Shown piece by piece: positions 20,652 through 28,098 of a DNA stretch of 64,000 nucleotides. The stretch's first letter is position 1; each line of letters begins with the position of its first letter. The stretch is taken from positions 62,001 through 126,000 of the forward strand of contig JALCQD010000003.1 in the NCBI GenBank assembly GCA_022651005.1. The letters are read 5' to 3'. The stretch is from Bifidobacteriaceae bacterium. GTDB lineage: Bacteria > Actinomycetota > Actinomycetes > Actinomycetales > Bifidobacteriaceae. A program made the position numbers and the translations under genes. Under the pieces are notes generated by a model. That model made no database searches and was not told the DNA's origin. It was given only the letters and a program-made list of their open reading frames with translations.

Positions 20652-22025
20652 TCAGTTTCCGTGTGCAGCGGTCTTGCTGTGCACACCACGCACGCCACGT
20701 GCGTACTCGGAAATCACCTCCGCGTACTCCTTGTGCACATTGCACTGGGAGAAGCGGAAGGAAGCGGGCATTTTCTCAACACGGTCCCAACCCCATCGCT
20801 GGAGTTGCGGCTTGAGAATCTGCTCTTTCTGGAGCACGAACATCAGCGCACGCTGACGGAATTGAAGCTCATATTTTGTGGTGTCAGACGTGGTCCCAGG
20901 GAACATGTGGCTCACTGCGGCCACGATGTCCTTGCCTTCGTCCATTTCGAGATGGTGATTCCAGCGCTCGTGGATCTCGTCCACGAAAGCCATCCACGGC
21001 GTCTCGCTCTTGGGGTACACAAGTCCCATGAATTGCGCGTCCTTGTAGGACCACAGGGTCCAGGACACGTGATTCTTCTCGAACACGTCGAGGGTGTCCT
21101 CGGTCATGGCAATAACGTGGCTCATCTCGTCACCCGCGATTTCGTAACCGGCCTCGCCGCAGAGCAGCGGGCGGCCGAAAGCACGCATTTTGGCGATCAT
21201 GGTGTCGAAGCCATCCTCGCAATCGCGCTTCCACTGCTCTCGCGGGTAGTCGCGCGCCACCATTTCGGGGTGCCATACCGTCGGGTAATAGTGGAAGGTG
21301 ATGGCCGTGTTCTTGTCCGCGATGCTTTTGATCGCCGAGAAGTCCATGGCGAAGAAGTCGCCTTCAAGCAGGATCACGTGATTGGTATCGACCTCGCGGA
21401 TTGCCGCGGTGACCTTTTCGTAGAACGACTGCAGCGCGCCCGGACGACTCGGCATGAGGTACGGCTCGTTGAGCAGGTCATATCCCATGAGATATGGCTC
21501 GTTGGCATAGTGCCGGGCGATTGTCTTCCATAGGGAGACAATCTGGCTCTGAAAGACGTCGAAATGCCAGAACTGAGGAACGCCCGTCATGTTGTCGGAA
21601 TGCCAGTCCGGGTTCTGGCCACCGGGGACCGCGTGCAAATCGGGCATGCAGAAGATCTCATACTTGCGGCACAGCGCGAAGAGGCGGTCAAAGTAGCGGA
21701 AGCCCGTTTCCTTGAGAACTTCTGGGTTCTCGTCGTCGATGAACAGGCGATAGTTGAACGGCACACGGATGAAGTTGATGCCGAGCGACTTGAGATAGGC
21801 GAAATCATCGTCGCTTGCAAAGGATTCGACGAAATCGTCAAAGAATGCCTGCGATTGTTTCTCGCTAAACGTTTCGCTGAAGGCCTCACGGATCTGATGA
21901 TCCGTACCGGGCATGCCCACCATGAAGTGCTCCATGTTGAGCCAGGAGCCGATGCCGAGGCCACGGAAGGTTATAGGAGTGCCACGGTAAGTGAATTCGT
22001 CACCCTCTACCGTCACAAAGTCCAT
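20652..22025 (-). CDS. GH5 glycoside hydrolase, intracellular
   Basis: A 457-residue clan GH-A family 5 enzyme without signal peptide. RGLGIGSWLNMEHFM opens the barrel, GINFIRVPFNYR follows, DLHAVPGGQNPDWH lies near residue 130, the acid/base glutamate is in YDLLNEPYLM near 186 and the nucleophile in LLCGEAGYEIAG near 290. A C-terminal extension of about 100 residues follows the barrel. GGAAGGA supports the ATG at 22025. The DLHAxPGxQN motif is also seen in GH5 exo-glucanases and related glucosidases, so action on beta-1,3 bonds is possible. It is the first gene of a unit continuing into importer set 2 and has LacI-type operators upstream and inside the coding region. Confidence 0.88.
   Translation of the reverse strand: MDFVTVEGDEFTYRGTPITFRGLGIGSWLNMEHFMVGMPGTDHQIREAFSETFSEKQSQAFFDDFVESFASDDDFAYLKSLGINFIRVPFNYRLFIDDENPEVLKETGFRYFDRLFALCRKYEIFCMPDLHAVPGGQNPDWHSDNMTGVPQFWHFDVFQSQIVSLWKTIARHYANEPYLMGYDLLNEPYLMPSRPGALQSFYEKVTAAIREVDTNHVILLEGDFFAMDFSAIKSIADKNTAITFHYYPTVWHPEMVARDYPREQWKRDCEDGFDTMIAKMRAFGRPLLCGEAGYEIAGDEMSHVIAMTEDTLDVFEKNHVSWTLWSYKDAQFMGLVYPKSETPWMAFVDEIHERWNHHLEMDEGKDIVAAVSHMFPGTTSDTTKYELQFRQRALMFVLQKEQILKPQLQRWGWDRVEKMPASFRFSQCNVHKEYAEVISEYARGVRGVHSKTAAHGN
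21865..21878. promoter_or_regulatory. Intragenic LacI-type operator candidate
   Basis: CTAAACGTTTCG inside the 5' part of the GH5 coding sequence matches the upstream site at 22145 across 15 of 16 bases (CTC[G/A]CTAAACGTTTCG). The spacing is exactly 280 bp. Confidence 0.5.
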
Positions 22026-22144
22026 TGCTTTCCTTCCGTTACCCCAGTGACCCGCCATCGGATATGACCACGATGTCTTGGGTTTCGATGAGGCGCCTCG
22101 TTCATTGCTGAGCCATTGTCTCTGCAATAAGTTTATCGGTCTCA

Positions 22145-22158
22145 CTAAACGTTTCGAT
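22145..22158. promoter_or_regulatory. LacI-type operator upstream of GH5
   Basis: CTAAACGTTTCGAT lies 120 bases upstream of the GH5 ATG. The same 14 bases occur upstream of the second alpha-xylosidase gene. The central AAACGTTT dyad is typical for LacI-family repressors; the neighbouring LacI gene at 25204-26247 is the obvious candidate. Confidence 0.7.
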
Positions 22159-22267
22159 AGCATATTATCACAGCAAGTACCTCTGTCAAGAACGGTAAAA
22201 TGGCGTGGTTCCGGGGTTTTATAACCAGTCGTTATTAATCTTCACAGAAGAGACTCAGATGAATCAC

Positions 22268-22281
22268 GCAAACGTTTTGAT
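22268..22281. promoter_or_regulatory. Weaker LacI-type operator-like site
   Basis: GCAAACGTTTTGAT in the 516-base region between the second alpha-xylosidase and GH5 genes. It shares the AAACGTTT core with the stronger site at 22145. Confidence 0.4.
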
Positions 22282-22452
22282 TATTTCTGTTGCTTTATGA
22301 AGCAAAATGCTCGGAATTCGTACGTTTATCATACATAACGTCCTCCTTAACTGAACGTGAACGCACTTATAAATGTACTCCCCGCTCAAATTTCACTGAG
22401 GAATGTGAAAGTTCTCACATTCACGAAATCGTCCCCATTGCCCGTTCACATA

Positions 22453-22466
22453 GCGAAACGTTTGCG
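22453..22466. promoter_or_regulatory. LacI-type operator-like site near the alpha-xylosidase terminator
   Basis: GCGAAACGTTTGCG with an AAACGTTT core. It lies just downstream (minus strand) of the hairpin ending the second alpha-xylosidase unit and could contribute to control of the GH5 operon. Confidence 0.4.
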
Positions 22467-22484
22467 CAAACATGCCTACATCAC

Positions 22485-22524
22485 AAAGGGCCCCCGCGCT
22501 GAATTTTCAGCGCGGGGGCCCTTT
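22485..22524 (-). terminator. Terminator hairpin after the second alpha-xylosidase gene
   Basis: Perfect 19-base arms (22485-22503 with 22506-22524) rich in G and C, ending in a short T run on both strands. It lies 18 bases beyond the stop at 22542. It separates the alpha-xylosidase unit from the GH5 operon, so these are independently started transcripts. Confidence 0.8.
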
Positions 22525-22541
22525 ACTACACCTCACTACGT

Positions 22542-24935
22542 TTACTTCAGAGCGACAGAGCCACCCTGCGACGTCACCATCTCGCCGGAAATCCCAAGGC
22601 GAGCCGAGAACTCACGACCATCGGAACTTGCAACGGTCACAGAACCGTCCGCGGCGCGCTCAGCCGAGAACGTGACGGACGAACCGTCCTCCTCGCTCAC
22701 GGTGAAGGCTGCGGAATTCACGCCGTCACCATTCAGGAACACAGACACCAGCGCATCGGTTCCATACGAGTACACGGCAGAATCGTGCCCCGGATTGGTG
22801 ACCAACAGGGAGCCATCGCGCACCCACAGTGGAATCGAGTCGAAGCCGTGCGTCTCCTTGCGCCATACTCCGCCGCGCACAACCTCGCCCGTGAAGTAGT
22901 TCGTCCACATGCCAGCAGGAAGGTAGTAGCTCACCTCGCCGGAGTACGTGAACACGGGCGCCACCAAAAGCGAGGGCCCAAACATGTACTGGCGATCCAG
23001 CGTACGCGTGGTGGGATCCTCGGGGAACTCCATCACCATCGAGCGCATTACGGGAGTACCCGTCAGGTGCGGCTGAAGGCCCGTCTGATACAGATACGGC
23101 ATCAAATCAAGCTTCAAGTGCGTGAACTTGCGCGTGACGTCGACGGCGGTCTGACCAGCGGGCACAGTCACGCCGTTCTTCTCGTCCTCTTCGTCGAACA
23201 GCCACGGCACACGGTACACAGTGGAACCGTGGTAGCGCGAGTGCGAGCCCAGCAAACCAAAGGCCGTCCAGCGCTTGTACAGCGCCGGATCCGCCTTACG
23301 GCCCTCGAAGCCACCGATGTCGTGGCTCCAGAAGCCGAAGCCGGAACTCACCAGAGAAAGGCCTCCACGCAGTGTCTGCGCCATGCCGTTGAACGTCGAC
23401 TCGCAGTCTCCGCCCCAATGCAGCGGCTCCTGCTGGCCGCCCACGGTTGCCGAGCGCGCGTACAACGTGGCCTGACCCTTACCGTAGGTCTCTTCGATGG
23501 CCTCGAAAACGGTCTTGTTGTACAGCTGTGTGTACCAGTTGTGCATCGAGATGGGGTCGGAGCCGTCGTGCCAAATCACGTCGGTAGGAATGCGCTCACC
23601 GAAATCGGTCTTGATGGCATCCACACCCATGTTGAGTAGCGCCTTGACGTGATCCTTGTACCACTGGCGCGCATCGGGATTGGTGAAGTCCACCAGGCCC
23701 ATGCCCGCCTGCCACAGATCGGACTGCCACACTTCGCCGCTGGGCTTGAGCACCAGGTAGCCCTTGGCCTTGGCCTCCTTGAAGAAGTTGCCGCGCTGGC
23801 CCAAGTACGGGTTGATCCATGCGCACACGTGCAGCTTCTTGTCTTCGTGCAGGCGCTTGAGGGTGTCCTTCTGATTCTTGAAGAAACGCTCGTCCCACTC
23901 GAAGTCGGTCCAGCGGAACTCGCGCATCCAGAAGCAGTCGTAGTGGAAGACGCCGAGCGGAATATCGCGATCGAACATGCCGTCGATCATGGAGTTGACG
24001 GTCTTCTCGTCGTATTTCGTGGTGAAGCTCGTGGTGAGCCACAGGCCGTATGACCACGCCGGAACGTTCGCCGGGCGACCCACAACTGCCGTGTACCGAT
24101 TGAGGATCTCCTTCGGCGTGGGGCCATAGAAGACGAGGAAGTCGAGTGATTCTCCAGGCACCGAGAACTGCACAGCTTCAGTGTTCTCGGAGCCCACTTC
24201 GAAGCTCACGTGGCCGCGGTTATTGACCAGCACGCCGTAGCCCTCAGTGGTGAAGTAGAACGGGATGTTCTTGTATGCCTGGCCGGAGGAAGTGCCTCCG
24301 TCTTGATTCCAGATATCGATGGACTGACCGTTCTTCACGAAGGCACCGAAACGCTCGCCGAAGCCGTAGACGTCCTCGCCCACTGCCAACTTGAGTTGGA
24401 TTCCGGTGAAAGTGTCAGACTCCTCGTAGGCAGCGCCTGTTTCGGAGACGCCGAATTCGCCAACGGTGTCGGTTGTGACGGCGGAGAGCTGATTGAGCAG
24501 GAAGCGGCCGAGTGACTTGCCCTCGGATTGCGTGAGAACCTTGCCGTTTTCGTCCTCGAAGCTCAGATCCCACGGTGCGCCTTTTGCGACGCGCGCGGTG
24601 AGCTTTCCGCTGGTAAGGGTTGCGGAGCCATCTTCTGCAATGGCAGCGCGCGCGGCCGATGCTGCAGCAGGATCCTCGGTGAGGGGGAATCCGGGATCCT
24701 TCTCGGCACCATCCCAATGTGCAGCTTGCACGCGGATGACGCCCTCTGCCGGGCTGGTGATCTTCAGATCAAAGGTAGGCAGGTTGAGGGTATCGGCGCG
24801 ATCGCGAATCTGTTGGGTTGTCGCGAGAACATCGAGACTATTGCCCCCCTTGCCAACCTCGAGTTCATAAGCCTCGCGGGCGTACATTGCATCGACGCCC
24901 GGGCGGTTCAGCCAGAATCCATCAGTGAACTTCAT
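22542..24935 (-). CDS. GH31 alpha-xylosidase (YicI/XylS type), copy 2
   Basis: A 797-residue paralogue of the protein encoded at 2453-4867, nearly identical across the catalytic barrel and more divergent in the N-terminal beta-sandwich. The nucleophile aspartate lies in AIKTDFGERIP near residue 443 and the acid/base aspartate in HWGGDCESTF near 509. No signal peptide. TTGGAGAAGCG precedes the ATG. It is a single-gene unit with an operator 163 bases upstream and a strong hairpin after the stop. Two cytoplasmic alpha-xylosidases would be useful if they differ in which xylosyl position or neighbouring decoration they tolerate; that division is inference. Confidence 0.9.
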   Translation of the reverse strand: MKFTDGFWLNRPGVDAMYAREAYELEVGKGGNSLDVLATTQQIRDRADTLNLPTFDLKITSPAEGVIRVQAAHWDGAEKDPGFPLTEDPAAASAARAAIAEDGSATLTSGKLTARVAKGAPWDLSFEDENGKVLTQSEGKSLGRFLLNQLSAVTTDTVGEFGVSETGAAYEESDTFTGIQLKLAVGEDVYGFGERFGAFVKNGQSIDIWNQDGGTSSGQAYKNIPFYFTTEGYGVLVNNRGHVSFEVGSENTEAVQFSVPGESLDFLVFYGPTPKEILNRYTAVVGRPANVPAWSYGLWLTTSFTTKYDEKTVNSMIDGMFDRDIPLGVFHYDCFWMREFRWTDFEWDERFFKNQKDTLKRLHEDKKLHVCAWINPYLGQRGNFFKEAKAKGYLVLKPSGEVWQSDLWQAGMGLVDFTNPDARQWYKDHVKALLNMGVDAIKTDFGERIPTDVIWHDGSDPISMHNWYTQLYNKTVFEAIEETYGKGQATLYARSATVGGQQEPLHWGGDCESTFNGMAQTLRGGLSLVSSGFGFWSHDIGGFEGRKADPALYKRWTAFGLLGSHSRYHGSTVYRVPWLFDEEDEKNGVTVPAGQTAVDVTRKFTHLKLDLMPYLYQTGLQPHLTGTPVMRSMVMEFPEDPTTRTLDRQYMFGPSLLVAPVFTYSGEVSYYLPAGMWTNYFTGEVVRGGVWRKETHGFDSIPLWVRDGSLLVTNPGHDSAVYSYGTDALVSVFLNGDGVNSAAFTVSEEDGSSVTFSAERAADGSVTVASSDGREFSARLGISGEMVTSQGGSVALK

Positions 24936-25097
24936 CGCTTCTCCAATTATTGTGTGCTCTGCTCATGCAATGCTGCCGATCTTTCACGCCGTCATGATGC
25001 GATTATTCGCGATCTCTTCGAATCATTTCGACGAGAAAATCTCAATCACTGCAATTCCTTGTTTGTTTTGCGGCGAGTGAAATTCTCAGCAACACTG

Positions 25098-25111
25098 CTA
25101 AACGTTTCGAT
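25098..25111. promoter_or_regulatory. LacI-type operator upstream of alpha-xylosidase copy 2
   Basis: CTAAACGTTTCGAT, identical over 14 bases to the site at 22145-22158. It lies between the LacI gene's 3' end (25204) and the alpha-xylosidase start (24935). Confidence 0.7.
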
Positions 25112-25203
25112 TGAATAGTAGCATACGGCACGAGACGGGGCAAGACGAAGTTTCCCTCGCTTCCCGGGCGATTTCTCGGAACCTCTTCGCTCAGGCGGAC
25201 TGC

Positions 25204-26247
25204 CTACACCCGGGGAACGCGCACGTCCCCCTTGCGAGGAGCAGCAACGGATCCACGATCAAAGTACTTCGGCGCCGTCAGCTCGAGAGTTCCCGAGCGC
25301 TGCTGCTTGCCGGCGAGAACGTCCATCATGATGTCAACGCCGCGCTGGCACACGAGTTCCGGCAAGAGAGGCATCGCGTCGACGGGCGTGCTCAGGGTGG
25401 AGGCGTCGCCGCCCACACCCACCGAAATCACGGAGATATCTTCCGGAATCCGAAGCCCCATGCGCATCAGGGCCGTGGTGAGATTGCCCAGCTGTACAAG
25501 GCTTGCTTGCGACACAACCGCCGTGATGTCAGGGTTCTTCGTGAATTCCGTTTCCATTTCACGCTGAATGCCCGCCATATCACCGTCGGGCTGATACGTC
25601 ATGACGACCTCGACTCCCCGACGCGTGGCCTCAGCGAAAAGACCGTCACGCAAGCGCACGAGGAAGTTGGACTCACGCTCATAATCGAGCTTCTTACCAC
25701 CCACGAACAGAATCTTGGTGTGGCCAGCATCCGCCAGCCGGTCGACGGCCTGACGCCCCATGCGCGCGAAGTCGGTATCGACGGCGTTGACGCTGTCGGT
25801 GTCGCCCGGGTCTCCGATGGATACGAAAGGAATAGCCGTATTGCGTGCGAGATCGACACGGGAATCACGCAGGTTGACGTCGAGCATGACGACGCCATCC
25901 ACAAGTCCCGACTCAACGATGCGCGAGAGATCCTGCTCTTCGTCGTCTCCAGCGAGCAGCAGCACGTCGTAATGATAGAGTCGCGCACGCTGCGCCGTCT
26001 TGAGGAAGAAAACCGAATAATTGGTGTAATCCGTAGTCTCATACATTGGCGCACTCAGTGCGATGATGTGCGTACGGTCACCGCGAAGCATGCGAGCGCC
26101 CGCATTGGGAGAATACTGCAGGTCTCGGGCCGCTCTGAGAACCTTCTGCTTAGTTTCCTTGCTCACCGAGCGCTTGCCCGAGAGAACATATGAAACCGTG
26201 CTGATGGAGACGCCAGCGCGCTTCGCCACATCCTTGATTCCCGCCAT
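25204..26247 (-). CDS. LacI-family transcriptional regulator
   Basis: About 347 residues from the ATG at 26247, where AGAAGG lies upstream; the longer reading adds a non-homologous N-terminus. The helix-turn-helix is at residues 2-45 (IKDVAKRAGVSISTVSYVLS, GKRSVSKETK) followed by the hinge region YSPNAGARMLRGDRT and a periplasmic-binding-protein-like effector domain containing DGVVMLDVNLRDSRVDLARN. It lies directly upstream of alpha-xylosidase copy 2 and is oriented the same way. The CTAAACGTTTCG sites at 25098, 22145 and 21865 are its probable operators, making it the likely local regulator; effector is unknown, possibly xylose-containing disaccharide or cellobiose. Confidence 0.9.
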   Translation of the reverse strand: MAGIKDVAKRAGVSISTVSYVLSGKRSVSKETKQKVLRAARDLQYSPNAGARMLRGDRTHIIALSAPMYETTDYTNYSVFFLKTAQRARLYHYDVLLLAGDDEEQDLSRIVESGLVDGVVMLDVNLRDSRVDLARNTAIPFVSIGDPGDTDSVNAVDTDFARMGRQAVDRLADAGHTKILFVGGKKLDYERESNFLVRLRDGLFAEATRRGVEVVMTYQPDGDMAGIQREMETEFTKNPDITAVVSQASLVQLGNLTTALMRMGLRIPEDISVISVGVGGDASTLSTPVDAMPLLPELVCQRGVDIMMDVLAGKQQRSGTLELTAPKYFDRGSVAAPRKGDVRVPRV

Positions 26248-26484
26248 GGAGACCGACCTTCTTATGCGCGTTCTACTTGCAGTCACCTGCTCTAGAACCT
26301 CATTGATCTATGTACCGCACTCGTCGCAGAGCCATTTCGACAGTCTTTGTCGATAGGTTTCGACTGCCTCTAGCATAACCCGAGGCAGGACAGATTGGCA
26401 GAAGGCGTCGAAAAGATATCGCATAGTGGCGAAGAACGGTCGGCAATGGGCATATTATCTACAGTTCCATCGATTACTTGCCTG

Positions 26485-27504
26485 CTACTGGAAAACGGCA
26501 CCTTCGTAGCGATAGAAGTCCACGGGCATCTTGGTGATGGGATTTATTTCGACGTGATCGTCTTCCCACACCGCCTGATACTTCCTCTTGAAATTTTTGC
26601 GGTTAATGGCCTTGTAGTCTTCGTCGAAAAGACTCGCCCGCAACTTGAGCGCATCCGTAACCGTAAAAGGCGTCGGCAGCGTCCAAAAAACCTGCGGCAA
26701 CCACGCGAATTGCGAGCGTAGCCGCGAAATGGCCGTCAGCACAATGCTTTGATGGTCAAAGGCCATCTCTTGTTCCGCCATGTCCAGCAGCGGCTCCCAA
26801 TGGACGCCGTCCGTCTCCGGAATGCAGCTGAGCCCCTGTGACAAATACACGAGGTGCGCGATGGACACCACCTGCCCGCGCGGATCTCGTCGCGAGCCGG
26901 TGAAGGTCTGGAGCTGGCGAATATGCATACTGCCTGAGTCCAGCGGCCCGTTTCCCGGTACGTATGCTTTTCCCGTTTCGTCTTCAAGAGCGGAGTTAAC
27001 ATCAAAATCGAAGCGTTGACGCAGCATGCGGAGGATTACGGACTGAGCATCCGCGTCATCGGGACGCATGAACGTTCCGGGAAGCGCCATGGAGCCCTTG
27101 AAGGGATGTGTCCAGCGGTCCACCACCAAGATTTTCAGGCTTTCCGCGGCGCGCGAACGATCCTTGCCTCGCAGAAGACTCTTATCGGCCGTCAAGATGA
27201 CACAGTCCACCGTGACGTCTGGATGGTGATACCGCGGATACTCCATCTGCCGGTACCACTTGAGCCATTCTGTATACGGCGCATCCCGTTCGTAATAGTC
27301 GTCGTTGTCGTTGTGGTACACGGCCTCGCCACCGTCGTCGCCTGCCGCGGAATTCTCCCCCACTCCAGTCCTGGCATCTGCCATCACGGCATCCGAGGGG
27401 ACAATAGAACGCGGCGGAAAGCCTACTGAGGAATCTTCTGAATCGGCGGCGCTGAACAATGGCCCCCGACGCCGGGCGCCCCCACGTTCTTCTTCTGCCG
27501 CCAT
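26485..27504 (-). CDS. NrtR-like NUDIX-domain protein with C-terminal winged helix
   Basis: About 339 residues from the ATG at 27504 (AAGGG upstream). Residues 1-75 are acidic and low complexity. A NUDIX-like domain follows from VTVDCVILTADKSLL; the segment after MALPGTFMRP lacks the REUxEE glutamates needed for pyrophosphohydrolase activity. The C-terminal 100 residues (LRSQFAWLPQVFWTLPTPFT to KNFKRKYQAVWEDD) resemble the winged helix of NrtR regulators, which sense ADP-ribose and control NAD or sugar genes. I infer a non-catalytic regulatory protein. It is transcribed away from the ribonucleotide reductase gene. The long acidic N-terminus is unusual for the family. Confidence 0.7.
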   Translation of the reverse strand: MAAEEERGGARRRGPLFSAADSEDSSVGFPPRSIVPSDAVMADARTGVGENSAAGDDGGEAVYHNDNDDYYERDAPYTEWLKWYRQMEYPRYHHPDVTVDCVILTADKSLLRGKDRSRAAESLKILVVDRWTHPFKGSMALPGTFMRPDDADAQSVILRMLRQRFDFDVNSALEDETGKAYVPGNGPLDSGSMHIRQLQTFTGSRRDPRGQVVSIAHLVYLSQGLSCIPETDGVHWEPLLDMAEQEMAFDHQSIVLTAISRLRSQFAWLPQVFWTLPTPFTVTDALKLRASLFDEDYKAINRKNFKRKYQAVWEDDHVEINPITKMPVDFYRYEGAVFQ

Positions 27505-27920
27505 GCCATTACCCTTCCACCGCCACGAACGCGCAAGGGCAAACGGGCGAAACGTTTTGACCCCACGCCGTATCTTCAGGAACTGATTTCTCCAGTGTAA
27601 ACACTGTAAACGAGAGTCCATAAACATAGACGCACTCGAGGCGGAAGAAAAATCAACCCCTGTGGACGAATGCAGCTCTTGCAGCTCAGACAATTCATCG
27701 TGAACACCATTTCGTCGTGCTCATTGTGACATCGGACACACTGGCGCACACCACACCTTCCGACACTCCCAACACGCGCACAATGGGCCGCCAGGAAAAA
27801 TCTTCACAATCGGAAAATCGACGAGTTCCCCTGCTCCAATCCGCCAAAATACACGCATGTCGTTTTGCCCCACAAAGGGAGCAAAATCCTCTACCACACG
27901 GGGTCAAAAAATCAACCCTT

Positions 27921-27936
27921 ACTCTATATCTCGTAT
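27921..27936. promoter_or_regulatory. NrdR box 1
   Basis: ACTCTATATCTCGTAT partly matches the NrdR consensus ACACWATATATWGTGT. It lies 31 bp (three helical turns) from box 2, the spacing typical of paired NrdR boxes. Confidence 0.6.
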
Positions 27937-27951
27937 TATCAAATCTTCGTA

Positions 27952-27967
27952 ATACTATATCTAGTGA
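27952..27967. promoter_or_regulatory. NrdR box 2
   Basis: ATACTATATCTAGTGA matches the NrdR consensus well, especially CTATATCTAGTG against CTATATATAGTG. It is about 130 bases upstream of the ribonucleotide reductase ATG. Confidence 0.7.
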
Positions 27968-28098
27968 TTCTTGAGTATGGGACGCAGCAGACGGCTGAAC
28001 GCCAGGGCGCTCACACAAACGCCCGCACAGCACGCCACGCAGCGACCACCCGCACGAAAGCACAGCACGCCAAGCGCAGAGGAATAGGAGAAGAAAGA

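Larger units (their letters stand above)
27505..28098. other. 594-bp divergent control region between nrtR-like gene and nrdJ
   Basis: No gene is supported here. It holds two NrdR-like boxes at 27921-27967, a direct repeat TGTAAACACTGTAAAC at 27596-27611, and GCGAAACGTTTTGA at 27547. The plus-strand reading frame of nrdJ is open back to 27865, but its codons before 28099 read as low-complexity sequence with no homology. Confidence 0.6.

Noticed and set aside
27547-27560. GCGAAACGTTTTGA as a site for the xyloglucan-locus LacI protein
   Set aside because: It lies 43 bases before the NrtR-like gene, unrelated to sugar use, and differs from the exact repeated motif; chance is likely.
27865-28098. 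Upstream extension of the nrdJ frame
   Set aside because: It would cover the NrdR-like boxes, its residues do not resemble RTPR, and the ATG at 28099 has a strong ribosome binding site.
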